Part shown: positions 34,181 through 42,826 of the stretch, piece by piece
How positions within the stretch are numbered: position 1 is the first letter of the stretch
Layout of the letters: each line of letters starts with the position of its first letter
Assembly (NCBI GenBank): GCA_035301265.1
Contig: DATGUP010000003.1
Span: forward strand, 124,001 to 188,000
Direction: 5' to 3'
From: DATGUP01 sp035301265
GTDB lineage: Bacteria > Bacillota > Bacilli > Bacillales > Amphibacillaceae
DNA length: 64,000 nucleotides
The notes under the pieces: generated by a model
What the model saw: only the letters and a program-made list of their open reading frames with translations
Told to the model about the DNA's origin: nothing
Database searches by the model: none
Program-made: the position numbers and the translations under genes

Positions 34181-35098
34181 TTGAAGCAATACGCAGACAG
34201 TCTAACAGCATTTGTTGAATACTTACAAATTGAAAAAGGTGCATCACCTTACACGGTTATGTATTATAAAAAGGATTTAGAAACATTCTTCACCTTTTTA
34301 GAACGCAAGGCGATCCATGATTTGCTTGCCATTGATCAACGGGTTGTCCGGCTGTTTTTAACGGAGCTTTATGATCGCCAGTTAAGCAGGCGCTCCGTTT
34401 CGCGGAAAATATCATGTCTGCGTACCTTTTTCAAATTTATGGAAAGAGAACAAAAGGTGAATGCTAATCCTTTTGCCCAAATAACATTGCCCAAGGCGGA
34501 AAAGCGCCTTCCTGGATTTCTATATAAGGAGGAGCTTGAGCAGTTATTCAAAGTGAATGATTTAACAACACCGCTCGGCCAGCGCAATCAAGCTCTTCTG
34601 GAAACACTTTATGGGACAGGGATGCGGATTTCTGAATGTCAGGCACTCTGTCTTGAGGATGTTGATTTTTCCATTGGAACGATGCTTGTTAAAGGAAAAG
34701 GTGGAAAAGAACGATATGTGCCGTTTGGCAGGTTTGCCGAAAGGGCCTTGCAAACTTATATTAATCACGGACGAAATGTTCTGCAAGACAAGGCAGATGA
34801 TTATGCGCCTTCTAATGCATTGTTTTTAAATGCAAGAGGAAGACCGCTATCAACGAGAGGTATGCGGCTCATTTTGCAAAAAATCGTTGAGGATGCTGCA
34901 ATGACAATCCATGTTCATCCGCATAAATTACGCCATACTTTTGCAACACATATGCTAAACGAAGGTGCTGATCTGCGGACTGTACAAGAGTTACTCGGTC
35001 ATGAACATTTATCTTCAACGCAAATTTATACCCATGTAACTAAAGATTATTTAAAAAGCGTTTATATGAATGCTCACCCGAGAGCAAATGATTCATAA
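34181..35098 (+). CDS. xerC: Tyrosine recombinase XerC (CodV)
   Basis: With XerD it resolves chromosome dimers at dif. N-terminal SAM-like core-binding domain (about 1-90), and a catalytic domain with Arg149 (GTGMRISE), the KGKGGKER beta-hairpin Lys, HPHKLRHTFATHM, LLGHEHLSSTQIY and nucleophile Tyr283. 305 residues. The start is TTG with GAGGTGGG upstream. First gene of the xerC-hslV-hslU-codY unit. Confidence 0.95.
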   Translation: MKQYADSLTAFVEYLQIEKGASPYTVMYYKKDLETFFTFLERKAIHDLLAIDQRVVRLFLTELYDRQLSRRSVSRKISCLRTFFKFMEREQKVNANPFAQITLPKAEKRLPGFLYKEELEQLFKVNDLTTPLGQRNQALLETLYGTGMRISECQALCLEDVDFSIGTMLVKGKGGKERYVPFGRFAERALQTYINHGRNVLQDKADDYAPSNALFLNARGRPLSTRGMRLILQKIVEDAAMTIHVHPHKLRHTFATHMLNEGADLRTVQELLGHEHLSSTQIYTHVTKDYLKSVYMNAHPRANDS

Positions 35099-35119
35099 CG
35101 CCGGTAAAGAGGTGATTAA

Positions 35120-35665
35120 ATGGCCTCTGACATGCATGCAACAACGATATTTGCCATTAGGCATAACGGCCAATGCGCCATGAGCGGCGATGGCCAAGTA
35201 ACGTTGGGTAACGCTGTTGTCATGAAACATAAGGCCAAAAAGGTGCGCAAATTATTCAACGGAAAAGTCCTTGCCGGTTTCGCTGGTTCAGTCGCCGATG
35301 CGTTTACGCTGTTTGAAAAATTTGAAACGAAGCTCGAAGCCTATAGCGGTAATTTGAAGCGCTCAGCGGTAGAATTAGCGAAAGAATGGCGCAGTGACAA
35401 AGTTCTTCGCAAGTTGGAAGCGATGCTCATTGTGATGAATAAAGAAAGTATGCTCCTCGTTTCTGGAACCGGGGAAGTGATTGAACCGGATGATGGCATT
35501 CTTGCCATTGGCTCTGGCGGGAATTTTGCGTTGAGCGCAGGCCGGGCATTGGTGAGAAAAGCCGATCACTTATCAGCAAGTGAGATCGCACAAACGGCAT
35601 TGGAAATTGCCGGGGAAATATGCGTATATACGAACGATCATATTACGCTGGAGGTACTTGATTAA
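35120..35665 (+). CDS. hslV: ATP-dependent protease subunit HslV (ClpQ/CodW)
   Basis: Proteolytic chamber of HslUV. The N-terminus is MASDMHATTIFAIRH, then AMSGDGQVTLGNAVVMKHKAKKVRKLF and GFAGSVADAFTLFE. The TTI at 8-10 aligns with the N-terminal Thr of E. coli HslV; the B. subtilis homologue has a short extension and works with an N-terminal serine. Here residue 2 is Ala and Ser is third. GAGGTGA is correctly spaced for this ATG. 181 residues. Confidence 0.96.
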   Translation: MASDMHATTIFAIRHNGQCAMSGDGQVTLGNAVVMKHKAKKVRKLFNGKVLAGFAGSVADAFTLFEKFETKLEAYSGNLKRSAVELAKEWRSDKVLRKLEAMLIVMNKESMLLVSGTGEVIEPDDGILAIGSGGNFALSAGRALVRKADHLSASEIAQTALEIAGEICVYTNDHITLEVLD

Positions 35666-35683
35666 ACAGGGAGGCCTTACCGA

Positions 35684-37078
35684 ATGGGAATTGACTATAC
35701 GCCAAAACAAATTGTAGGCCAATTGGATAAATATATCATCGGTCAAGATAATGCTAAAAAAGCCGTTGCTGTTGCTTTGCGTAATCGATATCGACGCATG
35801 CAACTCGATGATTCCCTAAAAGATGAGATTGTGCCAAAAAACATTTTGATGATCGGTCCTACAGGCGTAGGGAAAACAGAAATTGCTCGAAGGCTCGCAA
35901 AACTTGTGCGAGCACCATTCATCAAAGTTGAGGCAACGAAATTTACCGAGGTTGGCTACGTCGGACGCGATGTTGAATCAATGGTTCGGGACCTCGTTGA
36001 AGTTGCTGTTCACATGGTTAAAAAAGAGAAAATGAATGAAGTGAAAGATAAGGCGGAAGTGGAAGCGAAAAAAAAGCTCGTTGCGCTGCTTGTACCGCGG
36101 GCGAAAAAACAAAATAGCGGCATGAAAAACCCATTCGAACTGTTCTTTTCCGACCCTGAACAAACGGATGAAGAAGCGTCGGACCAACGGGATGATGATT
36201 TGCGCACACGGCGAAAACACGTGGCGCATCAGCTTGAGCGGGGTGAACTCGATGATCAAATGGTCACGATTGAGATCGAAGAAACACCCCCATCCATGTT
36301 TGATATGCTGCAAGGGTCCGGTATGGAACAAATGGGGATGAATATGCAAGATATGCTTGGAAAATTTATGCCGACAAAGAAAAAGAAGCGCAAACTTCCA
36401 GTATCCGAAGCGAGGAAAATTTTAACCCAGCAGGAAGCGCAAAAATTGATTGACATGGATGAAGCAGCTCAAGAAGCGATACAGCTCGCGGAGCAATCCG
36501 GCATCATTTTCATCGATGAAATCGACAAAGTCGCCGGAAAAGAGGACCATTCACCAAATGTATCAAGAGAAGGGGTTCAGCGGGACATTCTGCCGATCGT
36601 GGAAGGCTCGACCGTTGTTACAAAGCATGGACCAGTCAAAACAAACCATATGCTTTTTATCGCTGCTGGTGCGTTCCACACTGCTAAACCGTCTGATCTC
36701 ATTCCAGAACTCCAAGGCCGATTTCCCATCAGGGTCGAGCTTGACAAATTATCAACAGACGATTTCAAGCGTATTTTAAATGAACCGTCTAATGCTCTTT
36801 TGAAACAATATCAGGCATTACTCGCCACAGAAGGTATAAATGTTGTTTTTACAGACCAAGCTGTAGATAGATTGGCAGAAATCGCCTTTCAAGTCAATCA
36901 GGAAACAGACAATATCGGTGCCCGAAGATTGCATACGATATTAGAAAAATTGCTGGAGGATTTGTCATATGAGGCACCGGATATCACCATGGAGAAAATC
37001 GAAATCACTCCTGCATATGTCGATGAAAAGTTGCAAGATATTGCAGCGAACAAAGATTTAAGCCAGTTTATACTATAA
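35684..37078 (+). CDS. hslU: ATP-dependent protease ATPase subunit HslU (ClpY)
   Basis: AAA+ unfoldase that feeds HslV. Walker A GPTGVGKT at 58-65, Walker B IIFIDEIDKV after a long inserted I domain (about 105-240, rich in charged residues), then sensor and C-terminal parts (QGRFPIRVEL, NIGARRLHTILE). The C-terminus DLSQFIL inserts into HslV in this family. 464 residues. Confidence 0.97.
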   Translation: MGIDYTPKQIVGQLDKYIIGQDNAKKAVAVALRNRYRRMQLDDSLKDEIVPKNILMIGPTGVGKTEIARRLAKLVRAPFIKVEATKFTEVGYVGRDVESMVRDLVEVAVHMVKKEKMNEVKDKAEVEAKKKLVALLVPRAKKQNSGMKNPFELFFSDPEQTDEEASDQRDDDLRTRRKHVAHQLERGELDDQMVTIEIEETPPSMFDMLQGSGMEQMGMNMQDMLGKFMPTKKKKRKLPVSEARKILTQQEAQKLIDMDEAAQEAIQLAEQSGIIFIDEIDKVAGKEDHSPNVSREGVQRDILPIVEGSTVVTKHGPVKTNHMLFIAAGAFHTAKPSDLIPELQGRFPIRVELDKLSTDDFKRILNEPSNALLKQYQALLATEGINVVFTDQAVDRLAEIAFQVNQETDNIGARRLHTILEKLLEDLSYEAPDITMEKIEITPAYVDEKLQDIAANKDLSQFIL

Positions 37079-37106
37079 AATTCAATTATTGAAATGGAGG
37101 ATCATT

Positions 37107-37886
37107 ATGGAACTGTTAAACCGTGCACGAACAATTAATGCAATGTTACAAAAAACAGCTGGTAAAGCAGTGAATTTCACGGAAATGGCTGAGACATTAA
37201 GAGATGTGATTAAAGGAAATATCTTTATTTTGAGTAGAAAAGGCAAATTACTCGGCTATTCCATTAACGAAGAAATTGAAAACGACCGCATGAAAACGAT
37301 GCTCGAAGAAAGACAATTTCCAGAGGAATATACACAACGTCTGTTTAATATCTTTGAAACAACAGCTAATCTAGGGATCGATAGTCCACACACAGCGTTT
37401 CCCGAGGAAAACCGTGACTTGTTTAAGGATGGATTGACAACGATTGTCCCGATCATGGGCGGTGGTGAACGATTGGGAACGCTGATTTTAAGCCGGCTAT
37501 CAGAGCGCTTCGGTGACGATGATCTGCTGCTTGCAGAATATGGAGCGACTGTTGTCGGTATGGAAATCCTGCATGAGAAATCGGAAGAAATCGAATCAGA
37601 AGCAAGAAGCAAAGCAGTTGTACAAATGGCGATCAGCTCGCTTTCATACAGTGAATTAGAAGCCATTGACCATATTTTTGAAGAGCTCAATGGTAAAGAG
37701 GGCCTGCTTGTAGCAAGTAAAATTGCTGACAGAGTGGGTATTACCCGGTCGGTCATCGTCAATGCTCTGCGGAAGTTGGAAAGCGCCGGTGTAATTGAAT
37801 CGCGATCATTAGGTATGAAGGGAACATATATTAAAGTTCTAAATGACAAATTCCTAGTAGAACTAGAAAAATTGCGTTCCCGGTAA
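37107..37886 (+). CDS. codY: Global transcriptional regulator CodY
   Basis: GTP- and branched-chain-amino-acid-sensing repressor of stationary-phase, nitrogen and motility genes. N-terminal GAF domain (about 1-155) and C-terminal winged HTH with ASKIADRVGITRSVIVNALR. 259 residues from the ATG at 37107, equal to B. subtilis CodY; TGGAGG lies eight bases upstream, and the frame opens six codons earlier. Last gene of its operon. Confidence 0.98.
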   Translation: MELLNRARTINAMLQKTAGKAVNFTEMAETLRDVIKGNIFILSRKGKLLGYSINEEIENDRMKTMLEERQFPEEYTQRLFNIFETTANLGIDSPHTAFPEENRDLFKDGLTTIVPIMGGGERLGTLILSRLSERFGDDDLLLAEYGATVVGMEILHEKSEEIESEARSKAVVQMAISSLSYSELEAIDHIFEELNGKEGLLVASKIADRVGITRSVIVNALRKLESAGVIESRSLGMKGTYIKVLNDKFLVELEKLRSR

Positions 37887-37897
37887 AATGCCCTTTT

Positions 37898-37927
37898 AAA
37901 AAAGCTAGTGTCACGCTAGCTTTTTTA
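37898..37927 (+). terminator. Strong terminator after codY
   Basis: AAAAAAGCTAGTG (37898-37910) pairs with CGCTAGCTTTTTT (37914-37926) with one G-T pair and a 3-base loop, ending in T6. It separates the codY unit from the fla/che operon. Confidence 0.9.
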
Positions 37928-37954
37928 TTTTGTCTTACATGTCATTTAACAGCT

Positions 37955-37983
37955 TTGACAATGTAAAGAACTGTGTCGATATA
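37955..37983 (+). promoter_or_regulatory. Possible distal promoter of the fla/che operon
   Basis: TTGACA (37955-37960), 17 bases, GATATA (37978-37983). The overlapping GTCGATAT (37975-37982) is one base from the SigD -10 GCCGATAT, but the SigD -35 TAAA is not at the right distance. Transcription from here would give a leader of about 240 bases. Confidence 0.35.
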
Positions 37984-38147
37984 TGTTTAAGACTTTAAGA
38001 CAAACGTCTCAGGTTAGAAACCGCAAAATCCGATTTATTTACTATAAAAAAATACTTACAGATAAATAAAACAACATTTGTAGATGTTAAGGCATAGGTA
38101 TTAATATCTATTTAATGGTTTACGAAGGGAAAGCTGTCGAAAAATAG

Positions 38148-38176
38148 TAGACTTTATGCTCTATCTATCTTACAAT
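38148..38176 (+). promoter_or_regulatory. Proximal SigA promoter of the fla/che operon
   Basis: TAGACT (38148-38153), 17 bases, TACAAT (38171-38176), about 55 bases upstream of the flgB start. Confidence 0.6.
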
Positions 38177-38231
38177 AATCGTATACATTTTCTTTCCAAG
38201 CTTGGCACTTTTGTGCGCAAGGAGGGTGGCA

Positions 38232-38621
38232 ATGATGGAATGGTACGATAGTGCATTTCAGACTTTAGAAGGAGCATTGAATTTTGCAACCTTAAAAAAC
38301 CGAACGATTGCAAACAATATCGCTAATGTTGATACACCGGACTTTAAAGCCAAAGGTGTTCGTTTCAAAAATGTATTACACCAGACATTAGAAGCAAAGC
38401 GTACACATCCACGTCATATTGAATTTAGTTCTGAAGACCCAAGTCAAAAATACCAAACATATACAAAACAGCATACAACATATAACCATAACGGAAATAA
38501 TGTAGATATCGACAAAGAAATGTCGGAACTGGCGAAAAACCAAATCTATTATCAAGGTTTAGTTGATCGGATCAATGGAAAATTCAACAATCTCGAGACC
38601 GTTATCAGGGGAGGGAAATAA
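38232..38621 (+). CDS. flgB: Flagellar basal-body rod protein FlgB
   Basis: Proximal rod subunit. The N-terminal part has the rod/hook family motif NRTIANNIANVDTPDFKAKGV, and the C-terminal part ends with the amphipathic helix typical of rod proteins. The frame opens 10 codons earlier, but AAGGAGGG places the start at 38232 (or 38235), giving 129 residues as in B. subtilis. First gene of the fla/che operon. Confidence 0.96.
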   Translation: MMEWYDSAFQTLEGALNFATLKNRTIANNIANVDTPDFKAKGVRFKNVLHQTLEAKRTHPRHIEFSSEDPSQKYQTYTKQHTTYNHNGNNVDIDKEMSELAKNQIYYQGLVDRINGKFNNLETVIRGGK

Positions 38622-38623
38622 CG

Positions 38624-39064
38624 ATGTCGGTATTTGATGCTATGAACACAAGTGCAAGTGGGTTGACGGCACAACGTCTCCGGATGGATGTTATTTCTTC
38701 AAATATAGCGAATGCGCAAACAACCCGAGCCAACCTTGATGAAAACGGTGAGTTCGAACCTTATCGACGGAAGATGGTTACCGTCGAACCGAAAGCTAAC
38801 GACTTTCGCTCGTTTTTACACAAAGCAGCTCACGGTAAAGGTGTTCGTGTAACACAGATTGTTGAAGATGATGAACCTTTTAAACTTGTTTATAATCCCA
38901 ATCATCCTGATGCAGATGAAACGGGTTATGTGCAAATGCCAAATGTCGATCCACTGAAAGAAATGGTCGATTTAATGAGCGCTACTCGCTCGTATGAAGC
39001 GAATGTTACAACGATAAACGCTAGTAAAAACATGCTGATGAAAGCATTGGAAATCGGCAGATAG
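38624..39064 (+). CDS. flgC: Flagellar basal-body rod protein FlgC
   Basis: Proximal rod subunit, 146 residues. It has MNTSASGLTAQRLRMDVISSNIANAQTT at the N-terminus (split over about 6-33) and SYEANVTTINASKNMLMKALEIGR at the end (split over about 123-146). It starts two bases after flgB, with GGGGAGGG overlapping the end of flgB. Confidence 0.97.
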   Translation: MSVFDAMNTSASGLTAQRLRMDVISSNIANAQTTRANLDENGEFEPYRRKMVTVEPKANDFRSFLHKAAHGKGVRVTQIVEDDEPFKLVYNPNHPDADETGYVQMPNVDPLKEMVDLMSATRSYEANVTTINASKNMLMKALEIGR

Positions 39065-39079
39065 TAAGGGGGATGAAAG

Positions 39080-39385
39080 ATGAATCGTATATTACATCAT
39101 GTGATGCCAAATGATTTCTCTCAACCAACGAATGGACAATCGACTGTATCACCAGCAAAAGCGCAAGATGGATTTGCTAAAACTCTAAAAGCAGCGATAG
39201 ATAAGCTCAATACAGCCGAAAAGGTATCCGATCGAAAAACAGAAGCATTTGCCAACGGTCAAATCGATGATTTACACGATGTCATGATAACTGCGCAAAA
39301 AGCAAAGATGACTTTAGAAACATCCGTGCAAATTCAGCAAAAAGTCATCGATGCCTATAATGAAATGATGCGTATGCAATTATAA
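39080..39385 (+). CDS. fliE: Flagellar hook-basal body complex protein FliE
   Basis: Adapter between MS ring and rod, 101 residues. The conserved C-terminal part reads DDLHDVMITAQKAKMTLETS and continues to VIDAYNEMMRMQL. AAGGGGGATG lies upstream of the ATG. Confidence 0.96.
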   Translation: MNRILHHVMPNDFSQPTNGQSTVSPAKAQDGFAKTLKAAIDKLNTAEKVSDRKTEAFANGQIDDLHDVMITAQKAKMTLETSVQIQQKVIDAYNEMMRMQL

Positions 39386-39444
39386 AATTTTTGTTGAAAT
39401 TTTATGCAAACATATAGCAATGTTGGAATGTGGCGGGAGACAAT

Positions 39445-41040
39445 ATGAAAGAAAAAATGTTGCAGTACAAGGAAAAGGCGAAAACGTTTTGGAGCAATCG
39501 AACTAAGGTACAAAAAGGAATGATTGCGGGCTCAGCTGCGGCGGTGATTATATTAATTGCCGTCTTCGCATTGTTCGCATCTCGCACGACGTATGTCCCT
39601 TTATACAGCGATCTGTCTGTACAGGAAGTCAGTCAGGTTAAAGAAGAGCTTGAAGCCCGTGGAGTTCCATATGAACTAGAGGATGGCGGTACAACGATCA
39701 CCGTCCCGGAAGATGATGCCGATTCCCTTTTAGTCGATCTAGCCGGTCAAGGGATACCGAGCAGTGGGAGCATCGATTATTCTTTTTTCAGCGAGAATGC
39801 ATCATGGGGAATCACCGATAACGAATTTGACATGCTGAAACTCGATGCCATGCAGACAGAATTGGCTAATTTAATCCAAGGAATTGACGGGATTGAACAT
39901 GCTGAAGTCATGATTAATATGCCTGAAGATCCCGTTTTTGTGAATGAATCGGCTGAAGAAGCATCCGCATCTATCGTTATTCATACACAGCCGGGTTATG
40001 AATTTGCGGGTAATCAAATCGATGCTTTATACCATTTAGTGTCAAAAGCTGTTCCCAATTTACCGCCCGAAAACATCGCCATTATGAACCAGTACTTTGA
40101 ATATTTCGATCGTTCGTCGCAAAATGGTGAAGACGATACAGAAGCCCATACATATCAGCAAACGGTAAAAAAAGATATTGAGCGTGACATACAAAGGCGA
40201 CTCCAGCAAATGCTCGGTACGATAGTCGGCATGGATAATGTTATCGTATCGGTGACCGCCGATATCGATTTTACTGAAGAAAATCGAGTAGAAGAACTCG
40301 TTGAACCGGTTGACATTGATGATATGGAAGGATTGCCGGTTAGCATTGAAACGATACAGGAATCATATTCGGGCCATCCACCGCCAGGCGGTGTTGCTGG
40401 AACAGGAGATGAAGATATCCCGGGTTATGAAGAGGCGGATGACGGTGACGAAGGCGAGTACGATATGACAAAAGAAACGATCAATAATGAGTACAATCGT
40501 ATTCGCAGAGAAATCGCCGAAAGTCCATACAAGATTCGCGATTTAGGTATCCAAGTTGCCATTGATAGTGTTGCTGAAAGGGATGAAGACGGTGTTCAAT
40601 ATCTTTCCCAACAAGATCAAAGGGCGGTAGAAGACGGTATTGATTCAATCTTAAATTCAATTATCAGTACATCGATTGATGAAGAATTCGATGATGTTGA
40701 TCGTGAGGATAATGTATCGATCGTTTTCCAAGAATTTTCTGATACAGCAAATGCACCCGAACCAAAATCAGCCATCCCTGTTTGGGTGTATGTGGCTGGC
40801 GGTATTCTATTATTGATAATACTCGTATTAATCATTTTATTAAGACGCAACCGCAAAGAAGAGTATGAAGAAATTGTTGAAGAGTATATTCCAGAAGAAG
40901 CAGAACAAGAGGATACTTCTGAAATCGAATCAACGACAGAAACAGAAGAAGTTAAACGACGCAAACAGTTGGAGAAGATGGCTAAAGAAAATCCGGAAGA
41001 GTTCGCTAAACTCCTTCGGGGCTGGATAGCGGATGATTAA
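39445..41040 (+). CDS. fliF: Flagellar MS-ring protein FliF
   Basis: Forms the membrane ring of the basal body. Two membrane segments, near 20-45 and near 445-465, flank periplasmic ring-building domains (LYSDLSVQEVSQVKEELEA; SIDYSFFSENASWGITDNEF). The C-terminal KRRKQLEKMAKENPEEFAKL binds FliG. GGGAGA supports the ATG at 39445 over the in-frame GTG at 39430; this gives 531 residues. The loop at about 300-345 is rich in Gly, Asp and Glu. Confidence 0.95.
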   Translation: MKEKMLQYKEKAKTFWSNRTKVQKGMIAGSAAAVIILIAVFALFASRTTYVPLYSDLSVQEVSQVKEELEARGVPYELEDGGTTITVPEDDADSLLVDLAGQGIPSSGSIDYSFFSENASWGITDNEFDMLKLDAMQTELANLIQGIDGIEHAEVMINMPEDPVFVNESAEEASASIVIHTQPGYEFAGNQIDALYHLVSKAVPNLPPENIAIMNQYFEYFDRSSQNGEDDTEAHTYQQTVKKDIERDIQRRLQQMLGTIVGMDNVIVSVTADIDFTEENRVEELVEPVDIDDMEGLPVSIETIQESYSGHPPPGGVAGTGDEDIPGYEEADDGDEGEYDMTKETINNEYNRIRREIAESPYKIRDLGIQVAIDSVAERDEDGVQYLSQQDQRAVEDGIDSILNSIISTSIDEEFDDVDREDNVSIVFQEFSDTANAPEPKSAIPVWVYVAGGILLLIILVLIILLRRNRKEEYEEIVEEYIPEEAEQEDTSEIESTTETEEVKRRKQLEKMAKENPEEFAKLLRGWIADD

Positions 41041-41052
41041 GGAGGTGTTGGC

Positions 41053-42063
41053 GTGGCAAGACAAAAGGGATTAACCGGGCGTCAAAAAGCGGCCATTCTC
41101 CTCATTACTATGGGTCCAGATGTGTCTGCGCAAATTTATAAACATTTAACGGAAGAAGAAATTGAAAAATTAAGTTTAGCGATATCTTCAGTGAAGAAGG
41201 TGGAGAAGCATATAAAAGATGAGGTATTAGAGCAATTCCATCAAATTGTGCTTGCTCAAGATTATATATCCCAAGGCGGTGTAAGCTATGCTAAAGCCGT
41301 TTTGGAAAAAGCTTTTGGCGAGGAAGAAGCGGCTAACATTATGAATCGCCTAACTTCTTCCTTACAAGTCCGCCCCTTTGATTTTGCCCGAAAAGCGGAT
41401 CCACAGCAGTTGCTTAATTTTCTTCAAGGCGAGCATCCGCAAACGATCGCTCTTGTATTGTCTTATTTGGATGCTGAGCAATCCGGACAAATTTTATCGT
41501 CACTACCGACCGATGTTCAAGCTGATATAGCACGACGGATTGCGCTAATGGATTCAACATCACCGGAGATTATCAATCAAGTCGAACAAATATTAGAACA
41601 AAAAATTTCTTCCTCGTTGACCGAAGATTATACACAAACCGGTGGTATCCAATCGGTTGTTGATGTACTCAATGAGGTCGATCGCAGTACAGAGCGGACA
41701 ATTCTTGATGCATTAGAAATTCAAGATCCTGAACTGGCAGAAGAAATCAGACATCGTATGTTCGTCTTCGAGGACATTGTCATCCTTGATAACCGTGCCA
41801 TTCAGCGGGTTATTCGAGAAGTGGATCATGAAGATCTTCGTCTAGCCCTTAAAGCGGCGAGTGAGGAAGTAAAGGAAATCATTTTCAAAAATATGTCACA
41901 GCGCATGGCTGAGACATTTAAAGAAGAGATGGAATATATGGGACCGGTTAGGCTCCGTGATGTTGAAGAGGCTCAGACGCGAATTGTGTCAACAATCCGC
42001 AGACTTGAGGATATCGGTGAAATTGTCATTGCCCGCGGTGGAGGTGATGATATCATTGTCTAA
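41053..42063 (+). CDS. fliG: Flagellar motor switch protein FliG
   Basis: C-ring protein that transmits torque from the stator. 336 residues with N, middle and C domains: GRQKAAILLITMG, the EHPQTIAL motif (GEHPQTIALVLSYLDAEQSG) and the C-terminal charged helix region (DNRAIQRVIREVDHEDLRLAL). The start is GTG with AAGGAGGTG upstream. The 3' end overlaps fliH by eight bases. Confidence 0.97.
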   Translation: MARQKGLTGRQKAAILLITMGPDVSAQIYKHLTEEEIEKLSLAISSVKKVEKHIKDEVLEQFHQIVLAQDYISQGGVSYAKAVLEKAFGEEEAANIMNRLTSSLQVRPFDFARKADPQQLLNFLQGEHPQTIALVLSYLDAEQSGQILSSLPTDVQADIARRIALMDSTSPEIINQVEQILEQKISSSLTEDYTQTGGIQSVVDVLNEVDRSTERTILDALEIQDPELAEEIRHRMFVFEDIVILDNRAIQRVIREVDHEDLRLALKAASEEVKEIIFKNMSQRMAETFKEEMEYMGPVRLRDVEEAQTRIVSTIRRLEDIGEIVIARGGGDDIIV

Positions 42064-42826
42064 TCTGCATATGCAACAGAATACGGTGCCGGAAAAAAAG
42101 ATTGCAATTAAACCGTTACACGTCATTCAAAAAGCAAACAATTCATCTGCGAAAGCAAATGTTGACCGCGAAAATGAGATGGCAAACATCAACGATGCAT
42201 TGCAACAGGCACGACAGGAATTACAACAAATTAAAAGACAAAAAGAACAACTGCTTCAAGAAACAGAGGCAGCTATAAATGACGAACGAAAGAAATGGGA
42301 AACGGAAAAACAGGCCTATATTGAAGAAGCAAAACGTGAAGGCTTCAATGCTGGATTGATTGAAGGGAAAGAAGAGGGTAAGGCCCAATATCGAGCGCTA
42401 ATCGAAAAAGCTAATGCATGCGTTGAGGCGAGTTTGAAAGATTATGACAGAACGATTGCTCAAAGCGATGAAATGATTGTCGAGCTCGCGGTTCGTTCAG
42501 CGGAAAAAATTATTAAACAGCATTTGTCCCAGCATCCCGAGTCATTCGTGGAGATCGTAAAGGCGGCGATTAACGAATTGAAAGATCATGCTATCGTTTC
42601 AATATTTTTACATCCCAATAATTATGAATACGTGTTAAAGCAAAAAGATGAATTGCGGCAACTTATCGATACGGAAACAAGATTGGCCATTTATGTGAAG
42701 GATGATTTGGAAGAAAATGGTTGTGTGATTGAATATCCATACGGACAAATCGATGCGAGTGTTGATACACAGCTCGAGCAAATCCGAGCGGCTTTGCAAG
42801 AAAAAGTGATGGAGAAAAAGCAATGA
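42056..42826 (+). CDS. fliH: Flagellar assembly protein FliH
   Basis: Regulatory partner of the export ATPase FliI. 256 residues: a long central coiled coil (about 40-110, many Gln, Glu and Lys) and a C-terminal FliH/VirB-like domain (ELAVRSAEKIIKQHLSQHPE, LHPNNYEYV). GGAGGTG at 42040-42046 is nine bases before the TTG at 42056 (MSNLHMQQ); the ATG at 42047 touches the ribosome binding site and is less likely. The TTG reading is a judgement. Confidence 0.88.
   Translation: MSNLHMQQNTVPEKKIAIKPLHVIQKANNSSAKANVDRENEMANINDALQQARQELQQIKRQKEQLLQETEAAINDERKKWETEKQAYIEEAKREGFNAGLIEGKEEGKAQYRALIEKANACVEASLKDYDRTIAQSDEMIVELAVRSAEKIIKQHLSQHPESFVEIVKAAINELKDHAIVSIFLHPNNYEYVLKQKDELRQLIDTETRLAIYVKDDLEENGCVIEYPYGQIDASVDTQLEQIRAALQEKVMEKKQ

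Larger units (their letters stand above)
37928..38231 (+). other. AT-rich regulatory region upstream of the fla/che operon
   Basis: About 300 bases without a gene. It holds two promoter candidates (listed separately), a tandem repeat of TTTAAGAC (37986-37993 and 37994-38001), and an AGAC-AAAC-GTCT mini-hairpin overlapping the second copy. I found no convincing CodY box and no complete SigD promoter. The last part has AAGGAGGG, the flgB ribosome binding site. Confidence 0.6.

Noticed and set aside
37975..37982. GTCGATAT as a SigD promoter -10 for flgB
   Set aside because: The required TAAA is not 14-16 bases upstream; TAAA occurs only 7 bases away. Kept only as a note on the distal promoter.
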